A stretch of 38,861 bases of DNA from CAVXDP01 sp964562925 (GCA_964562925.1 CAZLVF010000013.1:1-38861); one strand, 5' to 3'; shown: positions 14,607-24,307, counted from the stretch's first letter. Notes: generated from the sequence alone by a model not told the origin. Program-made: numbers and translations.

Positions 14607-15707
14607 GTGCCTTCTTTGAGCGCCAAGAGTCCATGGAGCCCTGTAAAGGCGACCGCAATTTTGATTGTTATCATAGTCGCTTTAGTGGGAGCCTACGCGT
14701 ACGTAGGAAAGACCCAACAGGTAAGGCGGCACTTGATCGTTTCTACAACTACCAGCCTTTATGAGACGGGATTTCTCGATCTTTTGAAGACAAGGTTCGA
14801 GTGGAACTATCCTGACATCAATGTTTCTTTTGTGTCGCAAGGTACCGGCTTGGCGATCCAGACTGCGATGAGGGGCGATGCCGACATGATCCTTGTCCAT
14901 GATCCTGCAAGGGAACTTGAGTTTATGAAAGCCGGATACGGCGTAAACAGGAAGATAGTCGCTTACAACTTTTTTGTCATAGTTGGTCCGGCTGAGGACC
15001 CCGCCAGAATCAAGGAGCTGTCGCCGGCTGAGGCTTTCAAGGCAATAGAAGCCGCTGGCGAGGCTGGAACAGCTCTATGGGTTTCGAGGGGCGATGATTC
15101 TGGCACCCATGCGAAAGAGAAGCGTATATGGAGATCTGCTGGCTTCGACGAGAGGGCTCTCAGGCAACAAGGCTGGTATCTCGAGGCTGGCAGTGGCATG
15201 ACAGCCACGTTAAAGATGGCCGATGAGAAAATGGCTTACACGTTATCGGATATTGGAACCTACCTCATGAACCATAATAGCGGAAACATCAGGCTTGCAA
15301 TCCTACTTGAAGCCGGAATCGAACTATTGAACGTTTACAGTGTGATCGCAACCGACCCGAGACACGAGAACCTCACGAGAGCAAACTTTGAAGCCTCTAT
15401 GAAGTTCATAAGGTTTCTCGTCTCAGATGAAGGGCAAAACCTCTTCGACATCTTCGGAAAAACCGAATACGGCCAACCACTCTTCAAACCCTATGTGAAA
15501 CTACTGAAGACAAAAATTGATTCTACAATACTGGAATGGATTCAAGAAGTCGCCTACTTTGACGGATCTGAGTGCCCTCCGGAGTACAGGTACAAAGATG
15601 GCGACCTCTACGCGATAACAGCTAATCATCTACAGATGTTGAGATTGGCGATAATCTTCACCGTTGATGACCGTTGGCCCTCGAAGTTCTGGTGGAAGGT
15701 TTCTTAG
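14607..15707 (+). CDS. tupA: Tungstate-type ABC transporter, substrate-binding protein
   Basis: The protein has 366 residues. An N-terminal membrane anchor or signal (ATAILIVIIVALVGAYAYV) is followed by the binding domain opening with LIVSTTTSLYETGFLDLL, the signature of TupA/WtpA-like tungstate binders. GTGLAIQTAMRGDADMILVH, FVIVGPAEDPARIK, WVSRGDDSGTHAKEKRIW and AYTLSDIGTYL follow. The extended C-terminus (ECPPEYRYKDGDLYA) is unusual but in frame. The start is GTG at 14607. The gene overlaps the permease start. Specificity for tungstate over molybdate is inferred from family resemblance; the operator upstream supports an oxyanion of this type. Confidence 0.88.
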   Translation: MPSLSAKSPWSPVKATAILIVIIVALVGAYAYVGKTQQVRRHLIVSTTTSLYETGFLDLLKTRFEWNYPDINVSFVSQGTGLAIQTAMRGDADMILVHDPARELEFMKAGYGVNRKIVAYNFFVIVGPAEDPARIKELSPAEAFKAIEAAGEAGTALWVSRGDDSGTHAKEKRIWRSAGFDERALRQQGWYLEAGSGMTATLKMADEKMAYTLSDIGTYLMNHNSGNIRLAILLEAGIELLNVYSVIATDPRHENLTRANFEASMKFIRFLVSDEGQNLFDIFGKTEYGQPLFKPYVKLLKTKIDSTILEWIQEVAYFDGSECPPEYRYKDGDLYAITANHLQMLRLAIIFTVDDRWPSKFWWKVS

Positions 15708-16369
15708 AAGCGCTGAGGCTGATCATAACCGGGGACGATGCGGTCTTCGAGGTCGCTCTCCGCTCGATCTACGTCTCAACTCTGTCAACCGCCCTTGCAG
15801 CAACCTGGAGTGTTCCTATAGCTTTGCTGCTTGGAATCAAGAACTTTCCTGGCAAAGGGGTAGTAAAAGGATCTTTCAACGCTCTGCTAGGCGTCCCAAC
15901 CGTTGCCTTAGGCCTCTTCTTCTTTCTCATGTTCTCTCGCAGCGGCCCGCTTGGCGTGTTCCATCTTCTGTATACTACGACCGGGATGGCGATAGGTCAA
16001 TCAGCGTTGATAACGCCTATCATGATAAGCTTCGCCACAAACGCGATTGAAACAGTCGACATAGATTTGAGAGATCTAGCAAGAACGTTGGGAGCTTCGG
16101 AGACTCGAGTCGCGTTGACAGTCGCCCGCGAATCAACCTCAGGCATAATACTCTCCATCGTCGCTGCTTTCAACAGAGCCTTCGCGGAGCTCGGGGTAGT
16201 CATGATGGTAGGTGGAAACATCCACAATGTAACGAGAGTACTTACAACCGCGATAGCTCTCGAAACCGCGAGGGGCGAGATAGCTTTCAGCATGGCTCTA
16301 GCAGTAATCCTGCTGTTAATCGTATACTCGGTCAGCGTAATAGTTAGCCTCCTGAGGAGAAGCGCTTGA
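15674..16369 (+). CDS. tupB: Tungstate-type ABC transporter, permease
   Basis: This 231-residue inner-membrane permease has about five or six membrane helices. The cytoplasmic loop that docks the ATPase is RDLARTLGASETRVALTVAR, containing the EAA-like pattern. VPTVALGLFFFLMFSRSGPL, ALITPIMISFATNAIE and AELGVVMMVGGNIHNVTRVL are characteristic of TupB. The start is TTG at 15674, 34 bases inside tupA, which implies translational coupling. Confidence 0.88.
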   Translation: MALEVLVEGFLEALRLIITGDDAVFEVALRSIYVSTLSTALAATWSVPIALLLGIKNFPGKGVVKGSFNALLGVPTVALGLFFFLMFSRSGPLGVFHLLYTTTGMAIGQSALITPIMISFATNAIETVDIDLRDLARTLGASETRVALTVARESTSGIILSIVAAFNRAFAELGVVMMVGGNIHNVTRVLTTAIALETARGEIAFSMALAVILLLIVYSVSVIVSLLRRSA

Positions 16370-17424
16370 CAGCGCACATCGAGGCCCAAGACCTGTCCTA
16401 CAAATACGGCGAGACGCCAGCGTTGAGGAAAGTCAACCTCGCGGTCGAGAAAGGAGAGGTTACAGCTCTCATAGGAGCCAACGGATCGGGAAAAACAACC
16501 TTACTCAAGATAATGTCTGGTCTCGAGGCGCCGAGTGAAGGTAGCATCTTGCTTCAAGGTGAACCAGCGGACTGCAAGACGTTAAGAAGGATCTCGACCA
16601 TGGTCTTTCAGAAGACTACTGTATTCAACATGTCGGTATACGACAACGTAGCCTACGGACTAAAGGCCAGAGGAATTGGAAGGCACGAAATAGATAGTAA
16701 AGTTTCTAAGGCGCTCAAATTGGTTGGGCTTGAAGGCTTCGAGAAAAGAAGAGCTAGGAAACTGTCCGGTGGAGAACAGCAGAGAGTCTCTCTTGCGAGG
16801 GCTCTCATACTGGAACCCGACATCCTTCTCCTCGATGAACCTACCGCTAACATAGATCCTAGGAACGCATCCATAATTGAAAGCGTTATCACCAGAGTCA
16901 ATCGCGACCTAGGAACCACAATTATCATGGCAAGTCACAACATAGGGCAGGCTAGACTGTTAGCAAGCAAGGTAGCTGCGCTGCAAGCTGGGGTATTAGT
17001 TAGCCTAGGGAGCGCTATAGACATCCTTGGAAAACCGTCAGATATTCTCGAAAGCGTTGGGAGACTCCAGAACATTTTCTCTGGGCAAGCTCTTCCTACC
17101 CAAGGCAACCTGACGCTGATAGACATCGGAGATGGTGTGAAGCTTGAAGCTGCTGAAGTCAAGGAGGGGCCTGTGACAGTCTTCATTAAACCGGAAGACA
17201 TCATCATCTCAAAGATGCCACTGTTGTCGAGTGCAAGAAACATTCTGAAAGGAAGAATTTCTGAGGCCTCTGATTGGAATGGACTCATCAGACTAAAAGT
17301 CGATGCGGGAAAAGAGTTTGTTATTGCAGTAACGAGGAAGTCTTTTGAAGAGATGCAGCTCAACCTTAATTCGGAAGTCTATTTAACGTTCAAAGCTCAA
17401 GCGGTTCACATAATCGCTAGCTAA
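16366..17424 (+). CDS. tupC: Tungstate-type ABC transporter, ATP-binding protein
   Basis: The protein has 352 residues. Walker A is IGANGSGKTTLLK, the Q-loop is MVFQKTT, the signature LSGGEQQRVSLARAL, Walker B ILLLDEPTAN and the switch His lies in MASHN. Residues about 260-350 form a C-terminal TOBE-like domain (VFIKPEDIIIS and the repeat ending YLTFKAQAVHII), which in related transporters can bind the oxyanion and shut the pump down. The start is TTG at 16366, overlapping the tupB stop by 4 bases. Confidence 0.92.
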   Translation: MTAHIEAQDLSYKYGETPALRKVNLAVEKGEVTALIGANGSGKTTLLKIMSGLEAPSEGSILLQGEPADCKTLRRISTMVFQKTTVFNMSVYDNVAYGLKARGIGRHEIDSKVSKALKLVGLEGFEKRRARKLSGGEQQRVSLARALILEPDILLLDEPTANIDPRNASIIESVITRVNRDLGTTIIMASHNIGQARLLASKVAALQAGVLVSLGSAIDILGKPSDILESVGRLQNIFSGQALPTQGNLTLIDIGDGVKLEAAEVKEGPVTVFIKPEDIIISKMPLLSSARNILKGRISEASDWNGLIRLKVDAGKEFVIAVTRKSFEEMQLNLNSEVYLTFKAQAVHIIAS

Positions 17425-17492
17425 CATGAACTAATGGCAGTATGGATCATTCTCGGGGTTTTCGCAAGGTCATTCACTTTTAGGCTTTTAGA

Positions 17493-18689
17493 CTAATCAT
17501 CTGTTAGCTCAGTCCGTTTCTCTAGTTTGGAGAGTGGAATGTTCAGAAAGAGTGGGATAGCAGATACAGCTAGGGCGCTTCTAATACCCCATAGGCTCGC
17601 TACTCCTGAGGCTATTAGAGGGCCTATCATGGCGCCTGAATCGAACGAAACGAGGTAGAGCGAGTTGGCTAGCACCAAATTCTTTGGAAGCGCGTTCTTA
17701 GCGATAATCATCGCGGATGTAGGAAAGATAATCCCGTGGGACACTCCAAGCAACACAAAAGCTATTGAAAAATGGATTGGGTTAACGGTTGCGGATACAA
17801 GTAGCGTGAAGACTCCGCCTGCCAAGAGACCCGTGGTCAGCACTCTTTCTTCGCCAAACCTCCCTACTAGTCTACCAACAAAGAAACGAGAAGATACTAG
17901 CACTAGAAAGTATCCAAAGAAGAGCAGAGTGATCTGCGCCTCGATTATCTGGAAGTCCTGCTGGGCTCTCACCGGCACATATCCAAGCACGACTCCCCAC
18001 ATGAAAGCGAACGCGAAATAGGCTAGGAAAGCCCTCTGAAAAGGTCGGCTTGTCAGGACTTGAGGTACCGCTCTCAAGCGAACCGTTTCGAGTTGCGTCG
18101 AATCTCTTCGAATACCCCGTCTGCCAAGGAAAGATGAAAGTAGCACTCCTGAGAAGGCGATGAAAGATGATAAGATGAAGGTTCGATACTGACCTAGGAC
18201 TGAGATGCTGATCGCCCCGAATGCAGGTCCAAATACCAGCCCCAAGGCGATGAGGAGGGTGTATCTTCCCAAGGTCTCCGTAAGCTCATCCTCCGAAGAG
18301 ATCAGAGACGCTAGTGTTAACCCCATCGTTGAGAAAAGCGAGAAGCCTAGACCGTGCACTAAGCGAACAAGTGCCATCGACGCGGAGCTATTCGCCATCG
18401 TATAGGCTATCGGGCATATCCCAAGAATCAAGAGGCCGAGTAACAAAGCTCTCAACGCCTTTCTGCCGCCGGTTGAAACGCCGATCGGAAGCCTCGATAG
18501 AGCGGAAGATACATAGTAGGCCGATATGATCAATCCAACGTCAGAGACGGATGCGTTGAAACGATTTATCGAGTAGACTGCTATTATCGGAGCGATCATC
18601 ATGAGCGATGTATTCGCGGTGAACCCAGTCATGCCGAGGAGGCTGAGAGACGCAAAAGACCTCCCGACATGATGTCTCCCGCTCGACAC
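17493..18689 (-). CDS. MFS transporter
   Basis: This 398-residue protein has about twelve hydrophobic helices. The loop between helices 2 and 3 reads SRLPIGVSTGGRKALRAL, and the equivalent loop in the second half is SRFFVGRLVGRFGEERVL; both are the G-x-x-x-D/G-R-x-G-R type motif of the major facilitator superfamily. Nothing identifies the substrate. The start is GTG at 18689. It is divergent from the coiled-coil gene at 18808 and convergent with tupC. Confidence 0.88.
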   Translation of the reverse strand: MSSGRHHVGRSFASLSLLGMTGFTANTSLMMIAPIIAVYSINRFNASVSDVGLIISAYYVSSALSRLPIGVSTGGRKALRALLLGLLILGICPIAYTMANSSASMALVRLVHGLGFSLFSTMGLTLASLISSEDELTETLGRYTLLIALGLVFGPAFGAISISVLGQYRTFILSSFIAFSGVLLSSFLGRRGIRRDSTQLETVRLRAVPQVLTSRPFQRAFLAYFAFAFMWGVVLGYVPVRAQQDFQIIEAQITLLFFGYFLVLVSSRFFVGRLVGRFGEERVLTTGLLAGGVFTLLVSATVNPIHFSIAFVLLGVSHGIIFPTSAMIIAKNALPKNLVLANSLYLVSFDSGAMIGPLIASGVASLWGIRSALAVSAIPLFLNIPLSKLEKRTELTDD

Positions 18690-18758
18690 GTTTCTCGAAC
18701 CTCTAGCACTGCCCGATCTGAATTTTTCACTGTGCTGATAGTGCGCGATAGAAGAATC

Positions 18759-18764
18759 TTATAT
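18759..18764 (+). promoter_or_regulatory. TATA element of the small coiled-coil gene
   Basis: TTATAT within AATCTTATATCC predicts transcription from about 18788. A ribosome site (GGTGACT, 18797-18803) precedes the TTG at 18808. Confidence 0.45.
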
Positions 18765-18807
18765 CCGGCCGGTACAGATAAACTGGGTACCATTAGGGTG
18801 ACTGACT

Positions 18808-19098
18808 TTGGCAAAGGGGAAAGCTGCAAAGAAAACCGTACGAAGAGCTAGAGTCGCTTCAGCAGCCGCTAGGAGTAAGCTGATCGCGGCAAGGGTACGA
18901 GAGTTGGAGGCGAAACTCGCTCGATCCGTTCCGAGGACTCAACTTCAATCAGCCGTCGCCAAATACCGTATGGCTATGGCCAGACACAAGTCGAGGCTTC
19001 ACCAAGTGAAGGCTCTGCAAACCAAGATCTGCGATCTCGAATGTAGAATCGGAGAGCTCGAGCGAGAGTTGGCGGCTGCGAAGACAACATCAACGTGA
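18808..19098 (+). CDS. Small basic coiled-coil protein
   Basis: The protein has 96 residues. The first 25 are rich in Lys, Arg and Ala (KGKAAKKTVRRARVASAAAR). The rest forms heptads (KLIAARVRELEAKLARSV and ICDLECRIGELERELAAAK) with a basic stretch between. It suggests a DNA- or RNA-associated dimer, but I do not recognise a family. The start is TTG at 18808 behind a good ribosome site. Confidence 0.65.
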   Translation: MAKGKAAKKTVRRARVASAAARSKLIAARVRELEAKLARSVPRTQLQSAVAKYRMAMARHKSRLHQVKALQTKICDLECRIGELERELAAAKTTST

Positions 19099-19227
19099 CA
19101 ACAGCTTACAAGAATCCTTGCATACCTGAACTTTCTCCCAACCTACTTTTTTGTTATCCCGTGAGGTCCGTATGCCTACAGATTTCTGAAAGGCTCAAGG
19201 TGAATCGATCTGTCTCCAGGGGAAAAG

Positions 19228-19410
19228 ATGAAGCGTATCCTAGACACGATAGCAGATCCGAAGAAGATGTATGTTGATGAGAGGATTCCGTTCTATTCGT
19301 TGAGAAGGAGACTGGCAGCGAGAATGGATAAATATCCAGAGCACCTCGATCAGATAATCAACTCGCTTCACAAACTTCTTCACAAGTTCCAAGGCCCTGA
19401 GAGAAGCTAG
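19228..19410 (+). CDS. Small hypothetical protein (60 residues)
   Basis: This is a short charged, helical protein (MKRILDTIADPKKMYVDERI ... LDQIINSLHKLLHKFQ). ATG 19228 is preceded by GGGGAAAAG. Residue use looks coding and it lies on the same strand as the coiled-coil gene, about 130 bp downstream. It ends 9 bp from the convergent long coiled-coil gene. Family unknown. Confidence 0.5.
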   Translation: MKRILDTIADPKKMYVDERIPFYSLRRRLAARMDKYPEHLDQIINSLHKLLHKFQGPERS

Positions 19411-19419
19411 GATCAGTTC

Positions 19420-20658
19420 CTAGTCTAGTATGTCCACCTCTTCTCCAGCGATCAGTCTGCTTCTCTCCTCTAGGTCGGCTTTGAGGCATGAGATTCTTAG
19501 GTTCAGCTCGTTTCGACGGGATCTCAGGGATTCTAGATCCGAGCCTATTCTTGATCTTTCTCCAGTAACTTGCTGGTTGCGGCTTTCGAGTTCACGTCTC
19601 TTCTTGTCTATGTCGCGAGCTTCCCCCGAAGATGAGCTCCTGCGATGTTGAAGTACCAATTGCCGATAGGCTTTATGTAGCGTTTCTAATGTGCTACCTG
19701 AACCGATTTCAGAAATGCTTCTCAACGCGTTTCTAACTCGACTCTCTTTCAATTCTACAGAACCGCTTGCTAACATGTTTCTAAGCGTGTCCAACGCAGA
19801 GCGAAGGTCGTTAAAGTCACCTTCCTCATTTTCAACCGCGTCTACAGGATCGTTTAGGTAGCGTTGGAGGGTATCTCTGACGTTCGATGTGAGTAGACCG
19901 TTTTTGGAATCAGCTGTCTTCAAGAGCTTTTCAATAGGCTTCTTCAGTGGTTGAAACAGCTGAGAGATCTGGTTGCAGATGTTGTGCAACTGTTTCTTCT
20001 GTTCAATTATCTGTTTTGAAACTTCGTGCTCATCAAGTTCCTTAATCGCCTGATCGATCTTCCGCTTATCTTCGTCCAACTTTTCTTTTTCCTTTTCATG
20101 TGACCCAACGGTGCGGTCGAGGTCCCTTAACTCTCGATCTAGGCTAACAAGCGACTTTGAATCTTCTATCATCTTCTCAAGTTTGTCAACATGCCTATGT
20201 TTTCCACTCAGATGATTCTCAAGCGAGTTCACGCTAAATCCCAGTAGTTTCATCCTTGCCTCCAATTCTCTGATGACTCCTTTCAACCCGATTGGGAGTC
20301 TGGGAATCCACACCGAAGCCGCATTCACCACTTGGGATTGGAACATTCTCAAGGCTTTAACGTAACCGACAAGGGCATTGTAGGTTACCTCCTTCGGAGC
20401 CTCCAGGTTTCCCACGAGGTCGATAATCTTCTGTCCGAGTCTATCTGCTGAAGAGATCGATGCTTTCGATGCCTCGTCAGCCTCACCCATAACATTCTCT
20501 CTTAGGAGCTTGGTTGCGGTATCCTTGACGTCAGCCAGCCCTTCCTGAACCTTCCTACAAAGCCCCTCGGAACCTCTTCTTGTCGGTGTGATACGTCTCT
20601 CAAGTAATGACTCGAACAGCGATGGCAGATCGGCAATAGCAACCGTGCGCCGAGCCAT
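19420..20658 (-). CDS. Large coiled-coil protein of unknown function
   Basis: The protein has 412 residues from ATG 20658, chosen because GGTGACG sits just upstream; the frame is open to a TTG at 20694. Two long coiled coils (about 160-230, for example LDRTVGSHEKEKEKLDEDKR, and 340-405, ELESRNQQVTGERSRIGSDL) flank a helical middle. No ATPase motif, membrane segment or signal peptide is present, so it is not a complete SMC or Rad50. Possible roles are a scaffold or chromosome-associated protein; this is a guess from the shape. Confidence 0.7.
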   Translation of the reverse strand: MARRTVAIADLPSLFESLLERRITPTRRGSEGLCRKVQEGLADVKDTATKLLRENVMGEADEASKASISSADRLGQKIIDLVGNLEAPKEVTYNALVGYVKALRMFQSQVVNAASVWIPRLPIGLKGVIRELEARMKLLGFSVNSLENHLSGKHRHVDKLEKMIEDSKSLVSLDRELRDLDRTVGSHEKEKEKLDEDKRKIDQAIKELDEHEVSKQIIEQKKQLHNICNQISQLFQPLKKPIEKLLKTADSKNGLLTSNVRDTLQRYLNDPVDAVENEEGDFNDLRSALDTLRNMLASGSVELKESRVRNALRSISEIGSGSTLETLHKAYRQLVLQHRRSSSSGEARDIDKKRRELESRNQQVTGERSRIGSDLESLRSRRNELNLRISCLKADLEERSRLIAGEEVDILD

Positions 20659-20754
20659 TGCGTCACCATCAACCTGTACGTCCGGTTGACGCACTTAAAT
20701 ACAGAGGCTCCATTGAGTTCAGTTTTTATTGGGACATAGATCAAAATAGTCTCT

Positions 20755-21246
20755 GTGAACCCTTTGGACATCAAGATAGTCAGACTTGAGATCCCTGAAA
20801 GCGCCAACCTTGTGCTAGGAACCTCTCACTTCATCAAGACCGTTGAGGACTTGTACGAGGTTCTGGTAGGTGGGGTTCCAGGAATCAAATTTGGATTGGC
20901 GTTTTGCGAGTCTTCAGGCCCCTGTCTTATTCGACATGTGGGAAATGACCGTGAGCTTGAGGACGCTGCTGTTAAGAACTCGTTACAAATCTCGGCGGGT
21001 CACAGTTTCATAGTAATTATGAGAAATGCCTACCCAGTCAACGTTCTCAACGCGATCAAAACCGTTCCCGAGGTGTGTACGATTCACTGTGCCACCGCCA
21101 ACCCTGTAGAGGTAATCTTGGCTAATACGGACCAGGGCAACGGCATCCTAGGCGTGGTTGACGGTTACAGATCGAAGGGCGTAGAGAACGAGGATGACGT
21201 TAAGGAAAGGAAAGAATTTCTAAGGAAGATAGGCTACAAGCTTTAA
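20755..21246 (+). CDS. Adenosine-specific kinase (DUF355 family)
   Basis: This 163-residue protein is the PF04008-type small archaeal protein first described as an adenosine-specific kinase. The segments LVLGTSHFIKTVEDLYEVLV, GIKFGLAFCESSGPCLIRHV, HSFIVIMRNAYPVNVLNAIK, EVCTIHCATANPVEVILA and GILGVVDGYRSKGVE are all typical. The start is GTG at 20755. It is divergent from the coiled-coil gene, with under 100 bp between them. Confidence 0.92.
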   Translation: MNPLDIKIVRLEIPESANLVLGTSHFIKTVEDLYEVLVGGVPGIKFGLAFCESSGPCLIRHVGNDRELEDAAVKNSLQISAGHSFIVIMRNAYPVNVLNAIKTVPEVCTIHCATANPVEVILANTDQGNGILGVVDGYRSKGVENEDDVKERKEFLRKIGYKL

Positions 21247-21359
21247 CTCCATCGTCGGTGTCCTCGCCCCGCAAGATACAGAAAAACTCTGGTTTCCGAT
21301 CTACAAATACCTTAAGATACTTGAGCCTTCTTTTTGATCGGCTTATGCCTTCTCGATGA

Positions 21360-22787
21360 GTGAACGGGATGGTCATTAGAATATACGATACAATGACTGG
21401 ACAGAAACTTGAACTGAAGACGATAAGAGACAATAGAATCAACATGTTCGTCTGCGGTCCGACTGCGTACGACCTCTGTCACATGGGACATGCCCGAACC
21501 TATATTGCGTATGACATAGTTGCAAGATATCTCAGAGCAAGAGGATACTCTCTCTTTTTTCTTATGAATATCACGGATGTAGATGACAAGATTATTGAAA
21601 GAGCGAAGGAAGAAGGTGAGGATCCACTTTTGCTCTCAAAGAAGATGACTGAAGAATTCTACAACGACATGAGCGCACTTAGAATCCGCAGCATCAGCCT
21701 ATTCGCTAAGGCATCCGAACATATCCCCGAAATCATAGCGCAGGTTAGCAAGTTGATCCAGAAAGGATATGCGTACCAGGTTGACGGTGATGTTTTTTTT
21801 GGCATTTCCAAGTTTCCAGATTACGGAAAGCTGTCACATCAAAAACCGGAAGAACTGAAAAAACACAGGATAGATCCAGATCCCAGAAAGAGGAACCCAG
21901 GAGACTTCGCCCTCTGGAAAGCGCAGAAGCGTGGAGAACTGAGCTGGGAGAGCCCTTGGGGAATGGGCAGACCCGGGTGGCACATTGAGGATACAGCTAT
22001 CACAGGACTCTACTTTGGATCCCGATACGATATCCATGGAGGAGCTATAGAACTCATCTTTCCCCACCATGAAGCCGAGATCGCGCAGGCTGAATCCGCG
22101 TCTGGAGAGAGCCCAGTCGTCAACTGCTGGGTTCACACAGGGATACTGAGGATAAGAGGCGAGAAGATGTCCAAGTCACTAAAGAACTTCATCTCCATTA
22201 GGGAAGCTGTGGAAAAGTATCCGCCTGAAGCCCTAAGGTTCTACTTTGCTTCAAGCCACTATAGAAGCCAAATAGACTATGACGATGAAAACGTTCGAAG
22301 AGCGGCTGAGAAACTTGAGAGCCTCTACTCCATCCTAGATAGGATGCGAAGCCTAGTGAAGACAGCTCCTGAAAAAGGCGAGACCAGCCTGCAGATCCAG
22401 CAAAGCCTAGAAACGCACAGGAAAGAGTTCCATGACGCTATGGAAGACGACTTCAACACCCCAGTCGCAATATCATCTCTCCTAGCTTTTGCAAGCGATA
22501 TGGACGGGTTAGTGAACGAAAAGACCGCCCTTCAAGATCTAAAGGAAGTCCTCGACACATTTGCTCAGTTCGGAGCAATCCTTGGAATTTTCGAGTCTAA
22601 AGAACCGGAAATGGAGAAGGATATCACTCCGAGCCTCGTGAACCTTATCCTAGAGGTTCGGGAAGAGTTCAGGAAAAGAGGCGACTGGGCCACAGCAGAT
22701 CGAATACGCGAAAAACTAAATCAGATCGGAATAGTTGTTGAAGACCAGCCTAAAGGCGCACGATGGAAAAAATCATCAATCACCTGA
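21360..22787 (+). CDS. cysS: Cysteinyl-tRNA synthetase
   Basis: The class I synthetase has 475 residues, the usual length. The zinc Cys and HIGH motif lie in CGPTAYDLCHMGHARTYIAY, the KMSKS loop in GEKMSKSLKNF. The second zinc position is Asp (GWHIEDTAI), a common archaeal variant of WHIECS. PHHEAEIAQAE supplies the remaining ligands. A DALR-type helical domain and a C-terminal region (RKRGDWATADRIREKLNQIG) bind tRNA. The start is GTG at 21360 or ATG at 21369. Confidence 0.97.
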   Translation: MNGMVIRIYDTMTGQKLELKTIRDNRINMFVCGPTAYDLCHMGHARTYIAYDIVARYLRARGYSLFFLMNITDVDDKIIERAKEEGEDPLLLSKKMTEEFYNDMSALRIRSISLFAKASEHIPEIIAQVSKLIQKGYAYQVDGDVFFGISKFPDYGKLSHQKPEELKKHRIDPDPRKRNPGDFALWKAQKRGELSWESPWGMGRPGWHIEDTAITGLYFGSRYDIHGGAIELIFPHHEAEIAQAESASGESPVVNCWVHTGILRIRGEKMSKSLKNFISIREAVEKYPPEALRFYFASSHYRSQIDYDDENVRRAAEKLESLYSILDRMRSLVKTAPEKGETSLQIQQSLETHRKEFHDAMEDDFNTPVAISSLLAFASDMDGLVNEKTALQDLKEVLDTFAQFGAILGIFESKEPEMEKDITPSLVNLILEVREEFRKRGDWATADRIREKLNQIGIVVEDQPKGARWKKSSIT

Positions 22788-22940
22788 GATTCTTGAACTT
22801 CTTTGTTCGCCCATTGACTTAAGGGTTCAGGAAGTAAGAGTCTCCATCTTGAGCTATCTTTCTGGGAATAGTATGATACCCGATGATCACTTACCGGCAA
22901 AACGTGCGAGCCCTCTAACCTCTACCCTATCAACGGTGAG

Positions 22941-23636
22941 ATGTCTTTGATGAGTACGAAAATCATCGATGAGCCATCTCTACGACAGAAGAAGTACGTC
23001 TTTGAGGATCGTCTTCACGCTGCGCAGATGCTTGCAGAGAAACTCGGAGAATGGAGTCGGGGCAAAGCCATTATAATGGCAATTCCCTCGGGAGGCGTGC
23101 CTGTGGGAGTCGTACTGGCAAAGAAACTCGGTCTTCCGCTTGAACTAGCAGTAGTACGGAAAGTCCAGATCCCATGGGAGCCTGAAGCGGGATTCGGAGC
23201 TGTTACATGGGATGGCTTAACAATCTTCAATGAACCTCTACGGGCAGAACTAGGTTTGGACGAAGAAAAGGTGGAGGCCTGTGTGGTTAAGGCTAGGAAG
23301 GAGATTCAGAAAAGAATTGAAAAGTTTAGGGGAAAGAAGGAGTTTCCAGACCTGAAGGGGAAGACGATCATTGTAGTTGATGATGGACTAGCGTCTGGAT
23401 ATACGATGGTTGCAGCGCTCTTGTCTCTCAAGCGGCATATGCCCGATAAAGTTGTAGTAGCTGTACCCACCGCCTCAAAAACCGCTCTAGATCTTGTAAG
23501 CGGCCATGCAGATCAAATTATCTGCCTAAACATAAGAGACGAAATCTTGTATGCGGTAGCGGGCGCATATCAAGAATGGCATGATCTATCTGATGTTGAA
23601 GTTCTAAGGTTTCTTCAGGAAGCGGTTCAAACCTAG
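22941..23636 (+). CDS. Phosphoribosyltransferase-domain protein
   Basis: This 231-residue protein has a type I PRTase fold. IIVVDDGLASGYTM (about 147-160) is the PRPP-binding loop with its two acidic residues. IPSGGVPVGVVLAKKLGLPL and VVRKVQIPWEPEAGFGAVTW complete the core. Such ComF-like or erythromycin-esterase-associated PRTases are often annotated as salvage enzymes, but the base is unknown. ATG 22941 is preceded by GGTGAG. Confidence 0.88.
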   Translation: MSLMSTKIIDEPSLRQKKYVFEDRLHAAQMLAEKLGEWSRGKAIIMAIPSGGVPVGVVLAKKLGLPLELAVVRKVQIPWEPEAGFGAVTWDGLTIFNEPLRAELGLDEEKVEACVVKARKEIQKRIEKFRGKKEFPDLKGKTIIVVDDGLASGYTMVAALLSLKRHMPDKVVVAVPTASKTALDLVSGHADQIICLNIRDEILYAVAGAYQEWHDLSDVEVLRFLQEAVQT

Positions 23637-23666
23637 GTATGAGATCCTCGCTTAAGATCCGATAAT

Positions 23667-24307
23667 ATGCGTCCTAGGGGGGATCATATTTTCCAAAGGT
23701 CATATTCTTCGACGCTGATGGAACATTATTCGACAACTTTGAGGCTCACGTTGGAGCGGTCAAGACCATATTGGAAGATCTCGGGAGGGAAGACATTGAT
23801 CCCAGAGAGTTCCATGCCGAGTGGGATGGAAGGATGTTTCCATTTCACCGCCATGTTAGGAGGGCTCATCGATTTCTCCCTATAAGTCGTATAATGACTG
23901 GCAGCTTGAGATTGGTTCTGAAGGAGCATAAGATCATTGTCGAAAGGGATAGGTTGGAGAAGTACATCGCGTTGACGAGAAGTTCATTCATCAATTATGG
24001 GAAGCCTTTCGATGATGCACGTCCTACGCTAGAACTCTTGAAACAGAGATCTTCTCATCTTGGAGTAATATCGAACGCTGATATGGATTTGTACAAGCAA
24101 TTAGTCAGAATGAAACTATTACCCTTTTTCAAAAGCAACATCACTTCATATGAAGCCAGATCGTACAAGCCGTGCAGGACAATATTTCAGACGGCTCTTC
24201 GCTTGGCGCGTTGCACCGCAGACAACGCAGCGATGGTAGGCGACTCCATAGAAAACGATATTCTCGGTGCCTCAAAGGTTGGTATGACAACGGTTCTAGT
24301 TAATCGT
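23667..24307 (+). pseudogene. HAD-family hydrolase, frameshifted at its start and cut by the assembly gap
   Basis: HAD motifs are all in one frame from 23678: motif I FFDADGTLFD, motif II VISNAD, the Lys in SYKP, and motif IV MVGDSIENDILGASKVG. A phosphatase acting on a small phosphorylated metabolite is likely. That frame is closed by TAG at 23675 and has no ATG, GTG or TTG before motif I. ATG 23667 is in another frame; one more G in the six-G run at 23677-23682 would join it (MRPRGGSYFPKVIFF). I therefore suspect a missed base rather than true loss. The 3' end runs into the N run. Confidence 0.75.
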
